From Chlorokybus atmophyticus (Eukaryota; Streptophyta; Chlorokybophyceae; Chlorokybales; Chlorokybaceae), in assembly GCA_009103225.1 (NCBI GenBank), contig RHPI01002699.1, forward strand, positions 100,578-164,577: DNA of 64,000 bases, in the 5' to 3' direction. A program made the position numbers and the translations under genes. The notes beneath the pieces were generated by a model. The model worked only from the letters and a program-made list of their open reading frames with translations, made no database searches and was not told the DNA's origin. Shown here in pieces: positions 12,382-24,500 of this stretch (position 1 is the first letter of the stretch; each line of letters starts with the position of its first letter).

Positions 12382-14077
12382 TCAAACATAGTCGAACTCA
12401 TCCGTGATGCCGACCTGTTCAATAATGGTGAAAGATGTTGGAGCAGCATGATGTCAGGAATACAAGCAGCCAATTGGTGCTTTGCTTGACTTGCCTATGA
12501 GAACGGGAGAGACAGAAAAGGCAAGTACCTCTTTGTTGAGTTGCTCGAGGCCTTCCGTCACGTTGGGGAACTTATCCATGCACCACCGCTGCACCGCAAA
12601 GATGTTGTCTGGGGGCATGCACACGGTGCCGAACGTGAGTGTTTGACCCAACACAAAGCACAGATTCATCAACTAGCAGCAAACTACCTGTCCAGCGATT
12701 CGCAGCATCCTTGGCAATCTTAGTGGCATTCCCTGTGCAACATTGTGTCACACATAGCCTTTTTGTCATGGTCAAAGCAATACCTATCGAGTAATAACAA
12801 ATGCGTACGCATTTGGTCAACCGTCTCAGGGTCCATGTCTGCAAACTGCATGAGCTCCTCCTGAGTGGCAAAATATGCAGTTTAAATAGTGGTCAGCTTC
12901 ATGTGTTACTTATTGGTAGCACTTGAGATCAAAAGAGTCTCAGAACAACTGTCATGAGATTGCACATGGTGCGCCTAACCTGTTGCTTCTTATACTGGTC
13001 TTCAAGCGTTGACAGCTTTGCTAGGGCGGCCTGGCGGGCAGCCTGCACAAATGTCATTGTCAGTCGAGTACATTGCAACAACAACAATGAAAGCAACAAC
13101 AGCAAAACTACCGCAGCATAGAGACAAGGTGAAGAGGGTACGTACCGTCTCCTTTCGCATAGCCATCATGGTTGTCTTCTGTTCACCCAACTGGACCCGA
13201 CGCTGCTTGAGAGCTTCGAGCTGAGCTTCCATCTTGTTGACAGCGTTGCCCATCTGGCACAGTGGAAACAAACAAACACTCTCTAAGCATTGCTTGTGTG
13301 TCTGCTTGCATGGTGCATGGCAGTGAGTGCGTGTGTTACCACCTGCGCGCTGGCCGTGCTGGGAAGGGCCCAGTAGTAACGACATGTCCCGATCTTGTCT
13401 GTCTGTTCCAGGTGTACGCGTGTAGGCATACACACACAACATGTCTGCTCGATTGCGCATGGGCGTGCATGTGCATGTGCATGTGCATGCGCATGTGCAT
13501 GTGCGTGCACCAGCGTGCCTGTGGGTGTGTCTATGTATTTGCGCGCGTGCGAAAACGCGTGCACCCATGCATACCCATGCTGACAAACGACGCACATACT
13601 TGGACGAACATATGCCTGTGTATGCGCCTCACAATTGTACATGTACAGTAGGAGTGATGCGGTCACACCTGCACCAGGTCATCGTCCAGCAATGACTGCA
13701 GGACGTCTTTGATGGCCTGCGTGATGATACCCTTCTTGCTCCCAAGCTTCTCAACATCTTTTAGCTGCATGCACCACACACCCATGCAGTGAGTCTGTCA
13801 GCGCAACACAGCATACACACACTCACATGCCTTACAAGCATGCATTTGTACACACACGAACACACACCTGAAAAAAGTCTGCAGTCTCTCGAAACATTTC
13901 CAGCAGCTTCTCTCGCTTTTCATCCGCAGAGAGGCCGCGCTTCTTTGACTGTGTTGATGGGCAACAACACAACAGCAAAGCATGTTACAAGCTATCAAGT
14001 TGTTTGCATGCATGACAGAGCTTCTTTCAAGCAGAGAGAGTCTCAATGCAAGCAGAGCAGCACATGGACCTTACCAT
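12382..14077 (-). CDS. MND1: MND1, meiotic recombination factor (HOP2 partner)
   Basis: MND1 pairs with HOP2, and the complex stimulates DMC1/RAD51 strand invasion in meiosis. Ten exons (minus): 14075-14077, 13868-13948, 13669-13764, 13343-13402, 13146-13253, 12980-13042, 12809-12860, 12688-12732, 12529-12608, 12382-12414. Phases all close to 206 aa, essentially the usual family length. The protein opens MSKKRGLSADEKREKLLEMF, continues with the winged-helix part (LKDVEKLGSKKGIITQAIK), then IGTCRYYWALPS, a long coiled coil (about residues 90-155), AKDAANRWTDNIFAVQRW, and ends GITDEFDYV, all hallmark MND1 segments. The first coding exon holds only the ATG; intron 1 begins directly after it. Head-to-head with adenylate kinase, starts about 665 bp apart, so promoter sequences may be shared. 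Identity is very secure. Confidence 0.96.
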
Positions 14078-14741
14078 GGTTGATGATGTCGCTTCAGGTT
14101 GATTGGCCTAAGATTCAGTAAGTACAGCTTAGCTCTTCAACATTGTAGCATCTTCTGTGCACAGCTTCACTGCTTAGTGTTTGGCTATGCTTAGACGTGT
14201 TGACGTGGTTGCGTACTTCTGAAGCAACCTCCTTGAACAGCAAGCCACCAACTTGAACAGCAATGTAAGCCTGTTGCCACCCAACTGCTACTGCTCAAGC
14301 AGCACACACATACTGCTTCAATTAACAGTATCAAAGTCAATTAGCAGTTAGGCACACACAGACAAGCAGCAAACAGACACCAGCATGCTCAAGCTGACCA
14401 ACAGCACTGTTGGTTTGCTTACTTTTCCTTAAAAGTAAATAAAGAACTACCACACCTCAGCAAGCGCACAGGTTCGGGTTCAGGTTGACAAGCCGAAAAG
14501 CCTCCTTGATGCAAAGCAAACCAGCTGTCCAGCAAGCAAAGCAAAGCCAAGCAGACCCAAGTGAAGCAGAGCACTGCTTTACTGCCAGCTGCCTTCAGCT
14601 CGATATCGCCGCAAGGCAAGCAGGGAGCCGTTTTCCCGCCCTTATTTGAAAATGCCGATATCTGGCTGACAAAGCTACTTCTATCGCAAATTTTGTTGAT
14701 ATCTACATGAAGAAACCCTAATCAGGGCTGTTGAGCGAGCA
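14078..14741. promoter_or_regulatory. shared upstream region of MND1 (-) and adenylate kinase (+)
   Basis: A 664-bp interval between two divergent start codons, so it must contain both promoters and 5' UTRs. It is rich in CAAGCAGC/CAGC-type repeats. I cannot point to a convincing TATA box or initiator. Confidence 0.45.
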
Positions 14742-16691
14742 TTGACGGCGTCCGTGGCGGCAACTGGGAGGGGTGGCGGCAGGGGCGCCATGGCGGCGAA
14801 GCAGGCAGCTCAGGACCTCAGCGATTTGGCCACCGAGACGCTACTCTCCGAGCTCAAGCGCCGGCTTGACTGCCTGCTCAAGCCGGAGAAGCGCCTGGTG
14901 CTCGTTGGTGAGAGACTTTCTCTGCGTCTGGCCTGCTCTGCTCTGCACATATTGAGCTTGAGCTATTGCATTCTAATCACACTACTCTAGTCTTATCTGT
15001 AAGCGCACCGGTCACATTGCATGCAACACTTATGCGTGTGAACGGGCCTGACAGCTTGATTGATTTGCAACAGTGCACTGCCGTATTGCTTGATGTTGCA
15101 TTGTGAGCCGTAGGCAAAGTCTTTTGCTCAATGCGGCTTGAGAAACCAACGTCCGTAAAAATCTGGTTTCCCAAGCGGCAGTTACAAAAAGACTGAAAAA
15201 CGGTACACGTTTGAACGCCGGTTTACACGTTGCTTGGTAGGTCCACCCGGGTGCGGAAAGGGTACGCAATCGCCAATTCTCAAAAATGAGCACTGCTTGT
15301 GTCATTTAGCCACAGGCGATATGTTGCGAGCAGCTGTTGCAGCAAAGACCCCTCTTGGCATTAAAGTAAGTAGTTTATTGGTTGTCTCTCGATGTTGCTG
15401 CTGTGGTTACTATGCAATTCGTTAACATTTGTACTCTTAGTGCGGATCATGCACACAGAGCTACATTGCCCATGCGCACACGCACACACACATACGCAAT
15501 TATAGGCCAAGGAGACCATGGAGAGGGGCGACCTTGTGAGCGACGACTTGGTTGTTGGCATCATCGATGAGGCCGTGCAGAAACCTGAGTGCGCGCGCGG
15601 TTTTATCCTGGATGGCTTCCCGCGTACAGTCACACAAGCTGAAAAGGTGCGTGGGTTGATTTGTCTCCACATTACCCTGCATCTGCTCTTGGTTTGCCGC
15701 AGCGCAGCATGCTTCAGTCCTTCCACCTCGTCATCTGTATGTGAAAAAGATGAGTTAGTGCTGTGTGAGTGGGGGAGCACAACAGTGCAAGAGCGCGTGA
15801 ATGTGATTACTTTGACTATTTCTATAATTGCGTGAAAAAGTGAGAGTGACAGTCGCTGCTCTCTCGCTCGTTCTCGCGTTCACTTATCACAAGTAAAGTT
15901 TTGCATTCATTTATGCAGGCTCACACGTGATTGACCCACTCGTACTCTCTTACTCGCCCACAAACTCCATTGCTTGCTCATTTGCTCATGCATCGGTTTG
16001 ACTTTACAGCTTGATAGCATGTTGCAAAAGAAGGGAGTGCACATCGACAAGGTGCTCAACTTCGAAGTGCCGGAGCCAGTCTTGGTGGAGCGCGTGACGG
16101 GCAGGTTGATCCATCCTGCATCAGGAAGGTCATACCATACCAAGTTTGCACCCCCCCGAGTGGCCGGCAAGGATGATGTGAGAGCTGTATTCTCCGATAA
16201 TGTGTCAACAGTTGTTGTAGTTGTCGTCATAACGTGTGTTGGATGTGTGAATATACAGGTGACGGGTGAGCCATTGATTCAGCGCAAGGATGACAATGAG
16301 GAGACCCTCAAAAAGCGCTTGGAGGCTTTCAGCAAACAGACTTCCCCTGTAAGCAGCACACGAAAAATCGCAATCACAACACACATGCGCACTACTACAT
16401 AGCTTTGCCACCAACATTCATCAATACTTTGCAATATCGGCCTTTATTGCAATTATGCGATGCGGGCCCTGATTGCAGATCATAATTGATGCTCTGCAGG
16501 TTTTAGACTATTATAGGCAAAAGGGCGTTGTGGCCAACTTGGCCGCTGACAGGCCACAGACCGATGTCGCTTCCCAGGCAAGTTGTTGCTGCAGTGTTGT
16601 TTGCTGCAACTGTGCGTTTATTGTGCTGTCTCTCTCCTGATTGAACCGTTCGTTGTGACAGATTCGGAAAGCGTTGGGTGAGTCATCGTGA
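14742..16691 (+). CDS. adenylate kinase (AK2-like, long-lid form)
   Basis: Catalyses ATP + AMP to 2 ADP. Seven exons: 14742-14907, 15241-15365, 15506-15646, 16010-16177, 16259-16348, 16500-16577, 16662-16691; phases close. 265 aa from the ATG at 14742, or 249 aa from the ATG at 14790 (context GCCATGG). I favour the second because the intervening residues are low-complexity Gly/Arg, though they might serve in targeting. Motifs: P-loop [10 protein letters not shown] (56-65, long form), ATGDMLRA in the AMP site, [10 protein letters not shown] (129-138), then a full LID segment [19 protein letters not shown] with [12 protein letters not shown], as in AK2 and bacterial long-form enzymes. The zinc-binding Cys4 set is absent. 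The intron after 16577 uses a GC donor (GCAAGT). Compartment (cytosol, mitochondrion or plastid) is not evident. Confidence 0.95.
16578..16661 (+). other. GC-AG intron in adenylate kinase
   Basis: The intron starts CAG|GCAAGT and ends TGACAG. The protein reads through conserved sequence on both sides ([11 protein letters not shown] then IRKALGESS), so the non-canonical donor is forced by the reading frame. Confidence 0.8.
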
Positions 16692-17759
16692 GGTTCAACT
16701 TGCTTGCCTTCCGAGCGAAGGCTTACCATACAGACCATAACGGTTGACTTTTTGCTTGCTTGCTATCAACTGCCGTTGATGATGTGTTGCAACCGGAATC
16801 AATGTTGATGGTCAAGATGTATACTGTCACCACTGATACTGGTTGCATGTTGGCTGTCTGCGGTTGAATCACAGCTCCCTGTCAGAGCATGCCAGGCTTG
16901 CATGCTTGCGTAGAGATGTTAGAGGGAGAGTCAGTGTCGTTCTGCATGTGGTTGTGCGTGCAGCCGGTTGCATGCAAGATGATGTCTGTATCACTTCTCT
17001 GTTGCTAACAGCATGTAACAGCAGCGAGCTATGCCACACACAGAACATTATGTAAGTCGATGTCTTACCTCGGGGCGCGCTACACACACCCATGTACACA
17101 TGTTTATATATACCACAAGGAGAGGAGCAGAGCAGCCACATGTCTAGAGACAGCAATGGTTGCAATGAACGTAGCAGCAAGCAGCATAACACACAACAAC
17201 AGGTCCGCCCCGGCCCCTAGATATAGAGGTTGCTTACCGCGTGTGTGCTTTGCGTGTGTGTGCTTTGCGCTTTCGAGTTGAGTGTACAAAAGATGCGACT
17301 GGGATAGTGCACATGCATCATCCATGTGTGATCTGTTGGGTTATGGGCTGTGTATAGGATATGTGAAGTGCTGTGTGATCAGCCTGGTTCATACCAGTTA
17401 AAGCAGCCACATTGTTCTAGTGTACTTTGTGCGTATGCAAATGTGTCAACCACAACACACAGATAAGTTGGAGTGCAGAGCAGACAGATAGATTGTTGAT
17501 CGAGTCGAGGCCAGTTCTGTTATCTGTTCAGTCATCAGTACCAAAATCTGGCAGCCTTGCTACTACATGCGAAACAATCATGCGCATTCAACCTAACCAG
17601 CAATCTGTGGCAACGCAGCCACCAAACTATGCTACAGAATGAGTGTACCTAGTTATACATGTTCCATCAGTATGTACATTACCAGCAATAGCTGCACAAC
17701 CATCTACCCAAACCAAAACCGCATGTGCAACCTATGTAATACATACCCTTCACTTCATG
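16692..17759. other. intergenic
   Basis: No exon recognised on either strand; short open frames only. Confidence 0.5.
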
Positions 17760-18149
17760 TCATCTGTCCTCCCCGACTTCATAAGAAGATGCAAGAAACC
17801 ACCTCGCAAGCCAGAACCGCTCAGAGCGTGATCGAACTCGTCTCTCTCTCTTCTGTTTATTCGCCAGCGACAAGAGCGCAATAAACTGCAGCGAGCCCGA
17901 AAACGGCACCAAGGTCCAGAATATTAACCCTTCCATCGATCTCTGAGCCTTGATTGCCACCCTCTTTATGGAAGAGTGATTACACATGGGACTGGATGAA
18001 GTGGTAGTACAAGGCTCTGAGACAAGCTTGCTAGGGGAGACGGCATATGCGACAGGGAGAAGTATGAGCAGAAGGAATAGGAGGAATAGTGGCAGTAAAC
18101 TCAGCCATGAAGCCTCAAGTACTGGTAACAGCGTTGAGAAAAGCCACAT
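17760..18149 (-). CDS. possible small membrane or secreted protein (doubtful)
   Basis: An uninterrupted minus-strand frame. From the internal ATG at 18149 it starts MWLFSTLLPVLEASWLSLLP and continues into a leucine-rich hydrophobic stretch of about 35 residues, like a signal peptide or anchor. A Ser/Thr/Cys-rich loop follows, then a second weaker hydrophobic helix (GLIFWTLVPFSGSLQFIALL) and a very basic tail with RERRVRSRSERFW. No family is recognised and no splice or homology support exists. The leucine run could be a chance product of CTC/CTT repeats. The frame extends upstream to 18266. Treat as hypothetical. Confidence 0.3.
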   Translation of the reverse strand: MWLFSTLLPVLEASWLSLLPLFLLFLLLILLPVAYAVSPSKLVSEPCTTTSSSPMCNHSSIKRVAIKAQRSMEGLIFWTLVPFSGSLQFIALLSLANKQKRERRVRSRSERFWLARWFLASSYEVGEDR

Positions 18150-18964
18150 CGCCACCGCATCAGTGAAAGCCAATGTTGTCACTTCTGCTTGATGGGCCTG
18201 TCTGATGGCACGCAAAATGCACACACAGGTCGTGTCAGTGTCAAACAGCAGTGGCCATGTTGGCATGAATGCAAGTGTACATTCAATGTAGTGTGATTGG
18301 ATTTATATTTGACAGCCTCGGATTCGTGATTGCGTGTCTCAACACAATTGCACTCCGCATTGTTTGTACACTGACGCATGTCTTGGGAACACATGTGCTT
18401 GACTGCTACAACAATTTGGTTTTTGATGAGTATGTGCAGCGCTGCTGATTGAGTTTGCTTTCCTGTGCGTGTGTGTGTGCAGCAGAAACCAACAACCACC
18501 CAATATGACGCATAGCTTGGAAAAAGTTGACGCAACAGGCATGCAGCAACCAATCTCCAGCAAAGACGAACCTGCAACCTGCAAATGCAACACATCGACT
18601 GCAAACAGCAGTATGCAATCAACTTACCCTCGCATGACTCTGCCCACATCAATCCCTCTCGCCGCCGCCGCTGCCGCCGCCGCCGCTTATGAGCGCAATG
18701 CACAGTCAGCCAAGCGTCCTATTGAGGTGCAACATGATCTAAATGACGCAGCATGTTCCGTCATTCTCGTTGTCTCCTCGCTGCCCGGTTGCGTCTTTCT
18801 ATGCTACCGCACAGTGCGCGTCAATCACCTCGGGCTGGCCACAAGTAAACGCCTTGTTCACAATGTCCAACGCTTGGTTATAGTGATAACCCATTCCAGT
18901 TGGAAGGGTACCAGATGTGCTTCTGTTAGTTCTCTTCCTTGGCGGCGGCGGTGGCGGCGGCGGC

Positions 18965-20898
18965 ATGAGCAACATGGCTCGGGATATGCGCATACAGACC
19001 GTTGTTGTCATTATTGGTATGTCTTGTCTGATCCTGGCATTACGCATGATTGCTATATCACAGGGCAAGTGACAGCATTGCCTCCTGCATGAGTTGGCTT
19101 CTAAGCATGAAGGCACGAGAGTAAGAGTGAGCACGACTTGTACAGCATGTACAAACTGCATGCTTGGTGGTTGGATTATACAACAGATTTTGTTTTCACT
19201 TTCTGTATGATATATCTTTGCTTGTTTTTGTCAGCGATGGATCAGGAGGCCGCGCCGATTATAAAGCATTTGGGCCTTAGACGCACGATTCCTGACCCGT
19301 AAGCACTTTCACAAAGTGCTTTATGGCGACTGTGATCTTGCCCTTGCTTGCTCGAGTAAATGGCATACATGGAGCATGCATGGATACCTCAACTGTGCTG
19401 TGGTCTTTACTTATGTGTGTATTTTATACACACACCCGCACGTGCTCATACCCACGCAATGTGCTGTCCGACTCTATATTCTATAGAGTCGGACAGCACA
19501 TTGCACACCTTTGGCATAGTTTTTAAACTATGCCAAAGGTATGCAATGAGTATCTTGAATAGATTATTAGCCTGCCAGGTTTGGTGACACCGTGCCGGCG
19601 GATTGCTATTCGGGCGGTTACAACGGTGCTCTCGTACACATCATTGTGCACGGTCTCGACAAAAAACACGGTAAGCGCGCACACGCACATGCGCACATGT
19701 ACACATACTCACACACATGCACATACACTTACACATGCGCGCATGCACGCACATGATGTTGCTTTGATTGTTGTTACTTTCAAGCTTCATTGATTCATTC
19801 ATTCGTTCATTCTTATGTGTAACTGGCAGGCGTGAGTGCGGTTGGCACTGTGCCTGCAGCAGTATTTGCTCACATTGCCATCGACAAGTTCAAGCCGGAA
19901 TTGCTCATAAACGCTGGCACCGCGGGTGGATTCAAGGTGTGCTTTACGCTGTTGAAGTCATTCTTGTTGTCAATTGGTTCCATGTATCATCACATGTGTA
20001 TTTGTCAGGCCAAGGGTGCAGCGATTGGGGACGTGTACATAAGCACCGCTCTGGCGTATCATGACAGGAGAATACCTTTGCCGGTACCTTGAGTAATTCT
20101 TGTCTGTTGCATGTATCAACAAAGCAAGCGCCACCAATCAATCCGTTGCTGATTTCCTTCTGCAGGGGTTTGAGGAGTATGGTGTCTGCTTGACCAAGTC
20201 CCCTGAAATGCCACACTTGAGAGCAGCCCTACCCTACAAGGTGACTACTTGTGTGTACACAGTATACCACACAATGTGTGACACAATATGTCCTACCTTG
20301 GCTCTAGGTCACCACATTACCCCGTGATGCATGTGTGATGCACGTATCGATACAACATGGCATTGCAGAGTGGCGTTGTTTCTTCCGGCAACTCATTCGA
20401 CTGCCCGCCACAAGACATGGAGATGATACAGAAGAACGATGCATCTGTTAAAGACATGGAGGTAAGAGTAGTATGCACACGCATGTGACACTTGCATACT
20501 CTGTTGACAACTGCTGCTGTTGCACATATGCACACACGCGCATTTGACGCACATACACGCGCAAATCTCTCCCTGTGCGTGCGTCGGTGTGATTGCACAC
20601 AAAGGCACACAGGCACACACGCGCTCTGTGCGTGCACATGCTCACATACCGAGAGAGAGACAAGCGCGCATACACGCACCCACAGTCTCACTTTCTTTAG
20701 GGCAACGCGGTGGCGTGGGTTGCTGACATGGCCAGCGTCCCCTTCTTCGCCCTCAAGGCCGTGACGGACATCGTGGACGGCGGGAAGCCCACCGCGGAGG
20801 AGTTTATGGAAAACTTGGGCGCAGCGGCAGCGGCCATACAGAAAGCCGTGCCAGAAGTGCTGGACTATGTCATTGGAAAGAAGTTCAGTGAATTGTAG
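18965..20898 (+). CDS. 5'-methylthioadenosine/S-adenosylhomocysteine nucleosidase (plant-type MTAN)
   Basis: Hydrolyses methylthioadenosine to adenine and methylthioribose in the methionine-salvage cycle; some members also take SAH. Eight exons: 18965-19016, 19235-19298, 19579-19670, 19830-19936, 20009-20083, 20166-20240, 20369-20461, 20701-20898. Phases close to 251 aa. Exon 1 gives MSNMARDMRIQTVVVII and joins exon 2 to make IIAMDQEAAPIIKHLGL, the nucleosidase N-terminus. Then SAVGTVPAA, ELLINAGTAGGFK, GDVYISTALAYHDRRIPLP, the purine/ribose site KDMEGNAVAWVAD, and FALKAVTDIVDGGKPTAEEF with the catalytic Asp in TDIVDG. The TDIVDG...PTAEEF version is that of plant MTANs rather than bacterial Pfs; animals and yeast use a phosphorylase for this step. 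Tail-to-tail with PDS5, 661 bp apart. Intron 2 holds a striking double hairpin. Confidence 0.94.
19456..19548. repeat. two adjacent perfect hairpins sharing an arm, in MTAN intron 2
   Basis: A 23-bp perfect stem (19456-19478 with 19482-19504, 3-nt loop) is followed by a 16-bp perfect stem (19507-19522 with 19525-19540, 2-nt loop). TGCAATG at 19542-19548 can also pair with CATTGCA at 19499-19505, the right arm of the first stem. The two folds therefore compete. Confidence 0.9.
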
Positions 20899-21559
20899 CA
20901 AGTGCAGGATCAATTCCTGATTGATGTTGTTCTTATTCTTTCGCCGATGTTACTCGTGTTTTTCTAGCCAAAGTTGGCGCCGACATGCAGGTTCGACTTC
21001 TTCTTCTGCATACAGCACACAACAACAGTTTTGTGCATCCGGTGACATGGCAGATGACGTGCACAGTTGGGTGCACAGTTGCTCTTAGACTGCTGATCCA
21101 TGTCATACCAATGAGGCTTCGATGGTATAAGACATATTATGCTAGATTAGTGTACTTCCTGGGTTGCCCTCCAAAAGGAGAGGAGAGTAAATCAATAGTG
21201 GCTTATGTTGACTTCGACGTTTCAATGTCTGATGATCGTGTACAGTACTTGACAGACTGTGTCACACAACATCTTAGAGAATTTGCGTCCATCAGGCATT
21301 GTGCGGCAGCTACAACGAGCGTTGAGCAAACCAACTTGATATTAGCCTGTAAGTACGCAAGCATGATGCCACCTTGCCATGTGGGAATATGCTCACACGT
21401 TGAGTGGCAAATTGGGCATTGCACAGTTGCAGCAGACTCGCCATGATCTCAACATATAGCTAACAATCACAATACCAATCGTGCTGTGCTATGTAGCCTG
21501 GCTTACTCGCTTTTACTCACTCTTCATATAAGACCCTTGCAGCCTCACCAATGTGTTCA
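20899..21559. other. intergenic, tail-to-tail
   Basis: Holds the 3' UTRs and terminators of MTAN (+) and PDS5 (-). An open frame of about 150 codons runs through part of it on the plus strand but shows no family resemblance. Confidence 0.5.
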
Positions 21560-24500
21560 TCATCGTCTCCTTCTCACCCTGACAGTTTCCTGCAAGTGCA
21601 AGGCGTTGATGTTGTTGTCGTGTGTTTGGTCTACACTCGCTTTGCCTCTCGTGCCTTTGGTGCATGTGATTGTGCACAGATGTGCAAATCCTGTGTGTTC
21701 TGCTACACATACTACCAACCCAACAAGACTCGTCCCGCACAACAACATACAAGGGACACAACAGAACAACTTACCAAGGGCTCATCATCGTCTTGCTCTT
21801 CCTCGACTTCAGCAGTTCTGTTCTTCTGCTCAGCAGCTCTGTTCTCCTCCTTCGCAGTCTTCAGATTCTCTCTGGACTCTGTGTTTGGAGACGCAGCGTT
21901 CTTCTTGCGCTTTCCCGACATGGACTTTGCCTCCTATCCAACAAACACACAGTCAACACGCAGCAGAGTCAAGCCTGCTTTTATGCAAGAGAATGAAGCA
22001 TGCTCTTGAAATGCTGTGTATTGTATGCAATTGCCTTTACGACACGTGTACCTGTGCTTGCGCACTTGTGTCGGCGGGCTCTGGGAGCGGTGACCCATCA
22101 TCCTGGGATGCTTGTTTGGCCCTTGCTCGCGTTGTCCTGTGTGTGACAGCAGGCATCAGTGCATGTGAAGAGCAACAGAACACTGGTCCATGGTATACAC
22201 CAATGGGATGCACTCACACACCACTACGCATCAACGTGCATGCACACGGGTGCGCAGATGTGCGTGTGCATGTGTGCGTGTATACGCAAGCATGCACGTG
22301 CATGCATGTGTGTTCGTGTATGCGCATGTGTGCGCGTGACCAAAAAGACCTTGATGTTGTAGCAACTGGAGACGCTTGCTGCTGCTTTTTCTTTCGTCTT
22401 GATGGTGAAGCAGCCGCTGCAGCCGCTGGAGAGTGTTCATCCCGTTCAACTGCGAACATCAAAGTCAATCACTTGTATGCAATCCCTATGGAATCCAGTT
22501 AAGACAGACGGTGGAGAGGTGCCGTTGCTACCCAGACTCGTACACGTACATACCGTGTGCTTCACCTCCCACCAATGTGTCCACATCCGCAGAGTCCACC
22601 AACATACTCGTAGTATGGTCTGCCGGTTGCTCCTGTGTTGTCTCGTCAACAGGGCTGCCGGCACCTCCACGTTCAGCGCAAGGCGTGTCCACATCCTTAT
22701 CATCCTCGTCATTCTCACGCATTGGAGCTGCTTCTTCAGCCTCTGTCTCGACAAGCGCCAATTGTACGGCGGGCTCGCTTTCGGACTCGTCGTTGTCCGA
22801 TGGTGCTGCTGTGATAGCTTGGATAGCTTTGCCCTTTGCAGCGCGGCTCAACAACCTGCACATGGACACCGTCAACATGCCATATTGTGTTGTCTCATAA
22901 ACAACGTGCTCAATTAACGGGCCAAAAGCCACAATGCAGCATTCTTACTGGCGAGTTGGTTGCGGTGGAGGGGTTTTGTGTGGTTTTGCCGCTTTCACCT
23001 GCGGTCACTTCAACTATGTTACGCACACCATACACAAGCACGAGCAAGACCCAATCACACGTGCGGCACATGGCATGTTGGGGCTTACTTTGGCTACTTT
23101 GGCTGTCTTCTTGCGCTTGCCCTTGACTTTAGAATCATCTGGAGACTCGGGAGATCTGTTTTCGTTTTCCAATGCAAACGGGTCCACATTTTCTGCATCA
23201 GCACTTCTTAGCTTCTTTGGAGCTTCTGCCTGCTTCACGCACAACACAGTTCACACAGACGAATGCATGCATACAAAGCAGCATAGCAAGCTGTACACAC
23301 AGGCAATGCCTTGGCGTTATCATTCTTCAGGTGTACCTTCGGCAGGCGAGGGGAAATTGTAGCAACGCGCTTTGACGGTCCGCGATCGGATATCCTGAAC
23401 CCAGCTGGCAGGTGGCTGCCATCAACCTGTTGACAACATGGTTAGGCAGGCTCAGTGTTGTAAATGCCACAGCAACCGCGCGTTGTACATGTGTACACGC
23501 TGTGTTTGCAGCGTGTCCACACCTGTGCACAAGCTCGTAGCAATGCCTTGCAATCTGTACCTTGTTTGCTGTGAGCTTGTACACTAGTACATGTGCACAC
23601 ATTGCGTACATCGTGTACAGTTCTCCACATGCTACAGAAGTCCACCGCACTGGCGTTCTGTACCTTGTTTTGCTGTGAGCCCTCCTCTTCCGACAACTTC
23701 TCAAACCATCCTCTCGGCAACGGCACAGCCGCGGGAAGGGTTCCCAGACTCGGTGCGGCGCGTTTCCTCGTGAGCTCCTTGACGAGTTCCAGCGCGACGT
23801 CGCACAGGACACACATGTCGTGCGTCTTGGCGACGTCTACCGCGTCCTTCGTGTTCTTAATCGAACGCAGGATGGCCAACATGGCCGGCACGTTGTCGTT
23901 GTTGGACTCGTTGTCACGACGGGTGCTGGCGGAGGAGTCGGCGTCGGGGTGAAGAAGAGGCCTCACCGCCGCGCCAATCATCCTGCGCACGTGTGATTGG
24001 AAATGAGCAAGAATGTCACCTCATGCAGTGACAGAGAACATGCGTGAGAGGAGGGGGCATGTAGTTGCTGCACAATTGAGTGAGCGTGCATGGCTGTGCT
24101 TGTTGAACTGCGCGTGCATGTGCGAGCACACGCGTGTGCGCGCAAGGGAGTGCGTGTGTGCGTGCGTTTGAGCGCAAGGGAGCGTGTGTGTGTGTGCGTG
24201 CATGTGCGCGTGCATGGGCGTGTATGTGCGAATGCACCGACGCGCACAAGCATGTGCGCCATTGACCAGCAGGACAGTTGTATGTGCACAGTTTCACCAC
24301 AAGACACTTCAGCAAAGCACAGTACGGCAGGAGATGCTGTACTACATGATACCCAACAACACAGGACTGCTCCCTATACATGTAACCAACCTTTCAAAGG
24401 GTTCATAGGCTTTGCTATCAGCGCCCATGGCCGGAAAGTCAGGATGGTGCGCGCATGTGTGCACGAGATACGGCAGCACAAACTCGGGATGCGCGACCAG

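Noticed and set aside
13283-13666. His/Ala repeat protein on the minus strand
   Set aside because: Translation of a TG/CA-rich MND1 intron; only 13343-13402 within it is a real exon.
18469-19092. 207-aa plus-strand open frame with poly-Ala
   Set aside because: It overlaps MTAN exon 1 in another frame, and its length comes from a GCC repeat. No splice or family support.
18799-19161. minus-strand open frame with eight prolines followed by RKRTNRS
   Set aside because: It is antisense to MTAN exon 1 (18965-19016); the proline run is the complement of a GGC repeat.
21486-22502. 338-aa plus-strand open frame
   Set aside because: Antisense to the charged C-terminal exons of PDS5; leucine and cysteine rich, as expected from the complement of Lys/Glu codons.
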